Below, in pieces: positions 60,853-64,000 of a stretch of 64,000 nucleotides of DNA. The notes below the pieces were generated by a model. The model did no database searches, had not been told where the DNA came from, and saw only the letters and a list, made by a program, of their open reading frames with translations. The stretch is from contig OY756958.1 in assembly GCA_963580455.1 (NCBI GenBank), positions 1,934,501-1,998,500 on the forward strand, written 5' to 3'. Source of the stretch: Euonymus europaeus (Eukaryota; Streptophyta; Magnoliopsida; Celastrales; Celastraceae). Positions within the stretch are counted from its first letter, which is position 1. The number at the start of each line of letters is the position of its first letter. A program made the position numbers and the translations under genes.

Positions 60853-60945
60853 GAAGATGCAGTTGGTATAACCTGGCCCAGGGAAGTGCATAATGCTATA
60901 ATGTAATCTATGTTGGGTGTTCCCCTACCTTTGAATTAAAAAAAT

Positions 60946-62150
60946 ATATATATTAACATTTGAACTAATATGTAAGCCACCCTATGGTAAACGTAGCCAC
61001 CGTGTATATCACCATCACTATGTGAGCCTATGTCGATACCCAAACCCAAAAGGTTTACTACAGGCCTAAGTTCTGACCAAGCAAGTTGCCCAGTATTAAA
61101 CCAAGCAAGTTGCCCAGTATTAAAATTAGAAGGCTGACCTTTGCCCTTATCAGTCAGTTATCTCGGCTCATGATTAAATGGACCCTCTTATGTAGGATCA
61201 CAAACTTCGTTTAGATGGCCCATAAAACATTTAACAGACAACAAAGTGCGAGAACTTATGGGTTCATCTAGCCCATGAAAGACAAAAAGGAACAAGTCTA
61301 ATTGCAAATTTTCTCAACTACAATGAAACCGAATTCTCTTCTCAGGCTGTATCTTTCAAGAAATATCAAATCATGTACTTGACAAGTTGTTGTTTTTGTT
61401 TACTGATTGCATCTTGATTTCCAAAATCCTACAAACAAATTGGTACGGATGTCGACGGTCGATTTTGATCAAATCATTTAATCAGTTATATTGAATTTTT
61501 GATCGGTTTGGATTTTATTGATTTTTTGTTCAGCACTTTGAAGCCTTGAATTGGCTGTTTCTTATAGAATGAAAGAGGAAACTTCCTTTTTCTACACAGT
61601 ACAATTTGTGCTAAAGTTTCATAACGGGTACTCCACAAGAGAGAATAATCTTTACTATTTTTGGAGGCTTTCGTATTTACTATTTCAATTTCCACATTTT
61701 TTTTATTATATTTAGAATTTGTAATTAATCAAGGGAATAAAAAACATGTAAACAAGCTGTCGGTAATGGAAGAGAGCCTAGTGATGTGGACCAACCGATG
61801 TCGATATCTCAACCACACAAAAAAAAAACATAAATTCTATCATACACGAAATTCTTATAATAATATAAATTAAATATAAAACGCATATTATATTTTTAAT
61901 TAGTCCTATATATATATGTTTGCCCAAAATTGTCAGCTTGTTGTTTTCCAATTTTTGCTTGTAGAAAAAACATATTTTTACATTGATTGATTGAGATTAA
62001 CTTCCTCTAACAATGTCATACATATCTTACCTAACCAATACACATATATTCTTATCTGGCCCCCTTCATTCAACCCCTCCTATCATTTTATATCACTTCG
62101 TCCCTTCTTTTCTCCCCTGCATCTCTCCCTTTTCTCCATCTGCAAGGTAT

Positions 62151-62217
<67 letters not shown>

Positions 62218-62455
62218 GGGTTGATGTTCTGTTGTCAATTTCATACTGGGTTTGCTTTGGTTTCTCTGAATTGCCTCCTGTCTCTCTCTGCCCCTCTCTG
62301 TCTCTCTCTCTATATATATATATGCATGCTTGTAAATATTAAGGTTTGATTGATTTTGTTTACTAATTACCTGACTTTCTGCTTAGGTTAATTATGGTTT
62401 ATGTGACTTAATGACAGATTACTGATTGTAGGTTATAAAGAAGGAGAGGGGAGAT
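60946..62455. other. Intergenic and leader region of the endosulfine gene
   Basis: Contains a 24-bp tandem duplication (GCAAGTTGCCCAGTATTAAA core, copies about 61077-61100 and 61101-61124). It also has a pyrimidine-rich stretch and (CT)n-(AT)n microsatellites at about 62151-62216 and 62299-62322. A plausible 5' UTR intron runs from a CTGCAAG|GTATCC donor near 62147 to a TTGTAG acceptor near 62431. No other gene is supported; frames running through the microsatellites are artefacts. Confidence 0.5.
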
Positions 62456-63973
62456 ATGGCAGAATTCAATGGAAGCGAAGGATTTGTTGTCTCTGAGGAA
62501 AATCAGGTACGACTAATAGACAAATTAACTCTTTAAACCAGCCGCCATTGGAAACGGACAATTCTTTCTCTCTTTCACTTTTCGAGTGATAAATTAAAAA
62601 TTCAGTGATATTATTAATTATTAATATAGCCCTTTATAATTTATAAACACTGGACAAATTCTTCATTTTGATCGATTACAAAATTATTGTATTTTTCCTA
62701 CCTAGTGTAGCTACCGATATATGCCTTCATTAGGTAACGAGGTGGTATACAGATTCCGAAAGCTATAACAATAACAACCACATAATTTACGAGTTTTAGG
62801 GTTTAGAAATCACGTTAGGTTTATTTAGTATGATAATGCAGTTGCGATTTAAAGTTCCCTTGGTACTCTAGATTTTAGTTCTAAACCTATTTCAGGTTGG
62901 TAATTTGACAACCTGTAAAAACCTATAAATATTAATGTCATGCCAAATTATATAGCCTAAAGTCATGTTTGGTTTTCACGTTATTTGTGACGAGAATGCA
63001 ATTTCAATTTGCATAAAAAGTTTATTTGGAATGAAATCCTATTTACGTGACAAATTTGTGTACATTTTCATAAATGGCATGTATTTTATGACTCACCTTA
63101 ATAAGTTTTCTATATATAAAAAATTAACGCTTTTTGTGATTGGTCTAAAATAATAGCATGTGGTCTATCACATCATAGTAACGTATGCGGTCCCCTACAT
63201 CTAACGGCTACAAATGCTGACATTCTTGGACTGTCGGCAGTGTACGATCCAGCGTACGCTAGGACCACCCCGTGTGAATCATGTGGTGCCTTTCACCACT
63301 GGGCATGGCATTATTGTCGTCTTGGAACTGGAACTTTCGAGAAGAATGGCTAGTCTAAACCTAAATTATATATTTATATATATAGATATAGATATATATA
63401 TATATATATACACACACACATATTGAATAAAGAGAAGGGGTTGGTTTTACGGTTGGGGTTCGAGATTACATACAGCCTAATTTGATAATAGAGTTACTCT
63501 GATTTCATAATTTAAATGATATTAGTAATATAATCTTCTTCATTTTTGTTAATTTTAGGGAGCGACTGGCAGAAACAAATATGGGGGACTTACTCCCAGA
63601 AAAAAGCCTTTGATTTCGAAGGTAAACTGTTTTTTAAGCAATAAAAAAAAAGGCTGATTGAAAGTAAATCTCTATGTTTTTAAAATATTTTATGTATTAA
63701 CGGGATGATTAATAATTGAATGTAGGATCATCAACGTGCTTTCTTTGATTCTGCTGATTGGGCCTTATGCAAGGTATAAATTATAAAACACTGGCCCAAA
63801 TATCTTGTTTACATGGGCCGCTTAATTTTGGATTACGGCTTTCAAGTCTAGTCTTAAGGCCCAGACCAATCCAACCACTTCGATGCGTTTTTTGAAATTT
63901 AATACAGCAAGGTGCACCTGGAATGGATCAAAATTCTACAGTGGCAATTGAGACTCTCCGACCAAAATTGCAG
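62456..63973 (+). CDS. Endosulfine/ARPP19-family protein, 5' part; continues past the window edge
   Basis: Small phosphoprotein related to ENSA/ARPP19, which when phosphorylated inhibit PP2A-B55; the plant role is less defined. Coding exons: 62456-62506 (MAEFNGSEGFVVSEENQ), 63559-63621 (NKYGGLTPRKKPLISK), 63726-63773 (DHQRAFFDSADWALCK) and 63908-63973 (ending ETLRPKLQ). All are in phase with GT-AG borders, 76 residues in the window. FDSADW is the plant version of the FDSGDY motif that contains the regulatory serine in animals and yeast, and KKPLISKDH and RPKLQ are family signatures. A GTACT donor follows at 63974, so at least one more exon lies to the right. The paralogue cannot be assigned. 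Confidence 0.92.
63368..63420. repeat. (TA)n-(CA)n microsatellite in intron 1 of the endosulfine gene
   Basis: A TATATAGATATAGATATA run grading into (TA)n and then (CA)n. It lies in the 1.05-kb first coding intron. Open frames overlapping it are artefacts. Confidence 0.9.
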
Positions 63974-64000
63974 GTACTAATTTATTTTATTTTTAAAATT

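Larger units (their letters stand above)
55700..60945 (+). mobile_element. L1-type LINE, defective, interrupted by LTR-like sequence
   Basis: ORF1-like protein with a DUF4283 domain and a CCHC knuckle at the left, and the C-terminal RT, zf-RVT and RNase H part of ORF2 at the right, in the right order. The endonuclease and most of the RT are missing. In their place is a block of about 2 kb (57076 to about 59098) with LTR-like ends. After the RNase H stop (60850-60852) a noncoding tail ends in an A-rich run near 60937-60945. The 5' limit is approximate. Confidence 0.85.

Noticed and set aside
62013..62342. 109-codon plus-strand frame before the endosulfine gene
   Set aside because: It is mostly (CT)n and (TA)n microsatellite translation (Ser-Leu and Tyr-Ile runs).
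1..64000. Functional link between PP4R3 (a PP4 subunit) and the endosulfine gene (a PP2A inhibitor family) as a phosphatase cluster
   Set aside because: They are more than 40 kb apart with unrelated genes and many transposons between. Chance neighbourhood is the simpler reading.

Overview
The window is nuclear DNA of a flowering plant, most likely a eudicot. It is AT-rich, its genes are split by GT-AG introns from under 100 bases to nearly 7 kb, and it encodes plant-type proteins: a plastid dihydrolipoyl dehydrogenase, a CAMTA transcription factor, a plant SAR1 and a plant-type endosulfine. The gaps and long introns are full of plant transposons (hAT, Mutator-like and Tourist-like MITEs, L1 and RTE LINEs, solo LTRs, a possible Helitron end). 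I could not identify the species.

Layout. 336-21262 (minus): PP4 regulatory subunit 3, 24 coding exons, 882 aa reconstructed, with a 6.8-kb first intron carrying nested hAT elements and RTE fragments. 21263-25739: TE-rich gap with a fold-back element, a hAT MITE and a 750-bp compound inverted repeat. 25740-32503 (plus): plastid lipoamide dehydrogenase, 15 exons, 578 aa. 34184-34475 (minus): ribosomal protein eL29, 61 aa. 35148-37222 (plus): SAR1 GTPase, 3 exons, 193 aa, head-to-head with RPL29. 37919-47657 (minus): CAMTA5/6-type factor, 13 coding exons, 932 aa. 47658-62455: a long gene-poor region with a possible Helitron end, a 2.2-kb solo LTR with a perfect 5-bp target duplication, and an L1 LINE interrupted by LTR-like sequence. 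62456 to the right edge (plus): the first four coding exons of an endosulfine/ARPP19-family gene.

The exon models were built by hand from splice sites, reading phase and family resemblance. In all four complete multi-exon genes the summed exon lengths are exact multiples of three and leave one open frame. UTR limits and transcription starts are not established. The genes are unrelated housekeeping or regulatory genes (phosphatase targeting, plastid fatty-acid precursor supply, translation, COPII traffic, calcium-responsive transcription, PP2A inhibition). I see no operon-like or cluster logic and no convincing new gene system. The most distinctive content is transposon architecture: four hAT-like elements with perfect 8-bp target duplications, two of them nested, and the unclassified compound inverted repeat at 24211-24960, which carries tRNA-promoter-like boxes.
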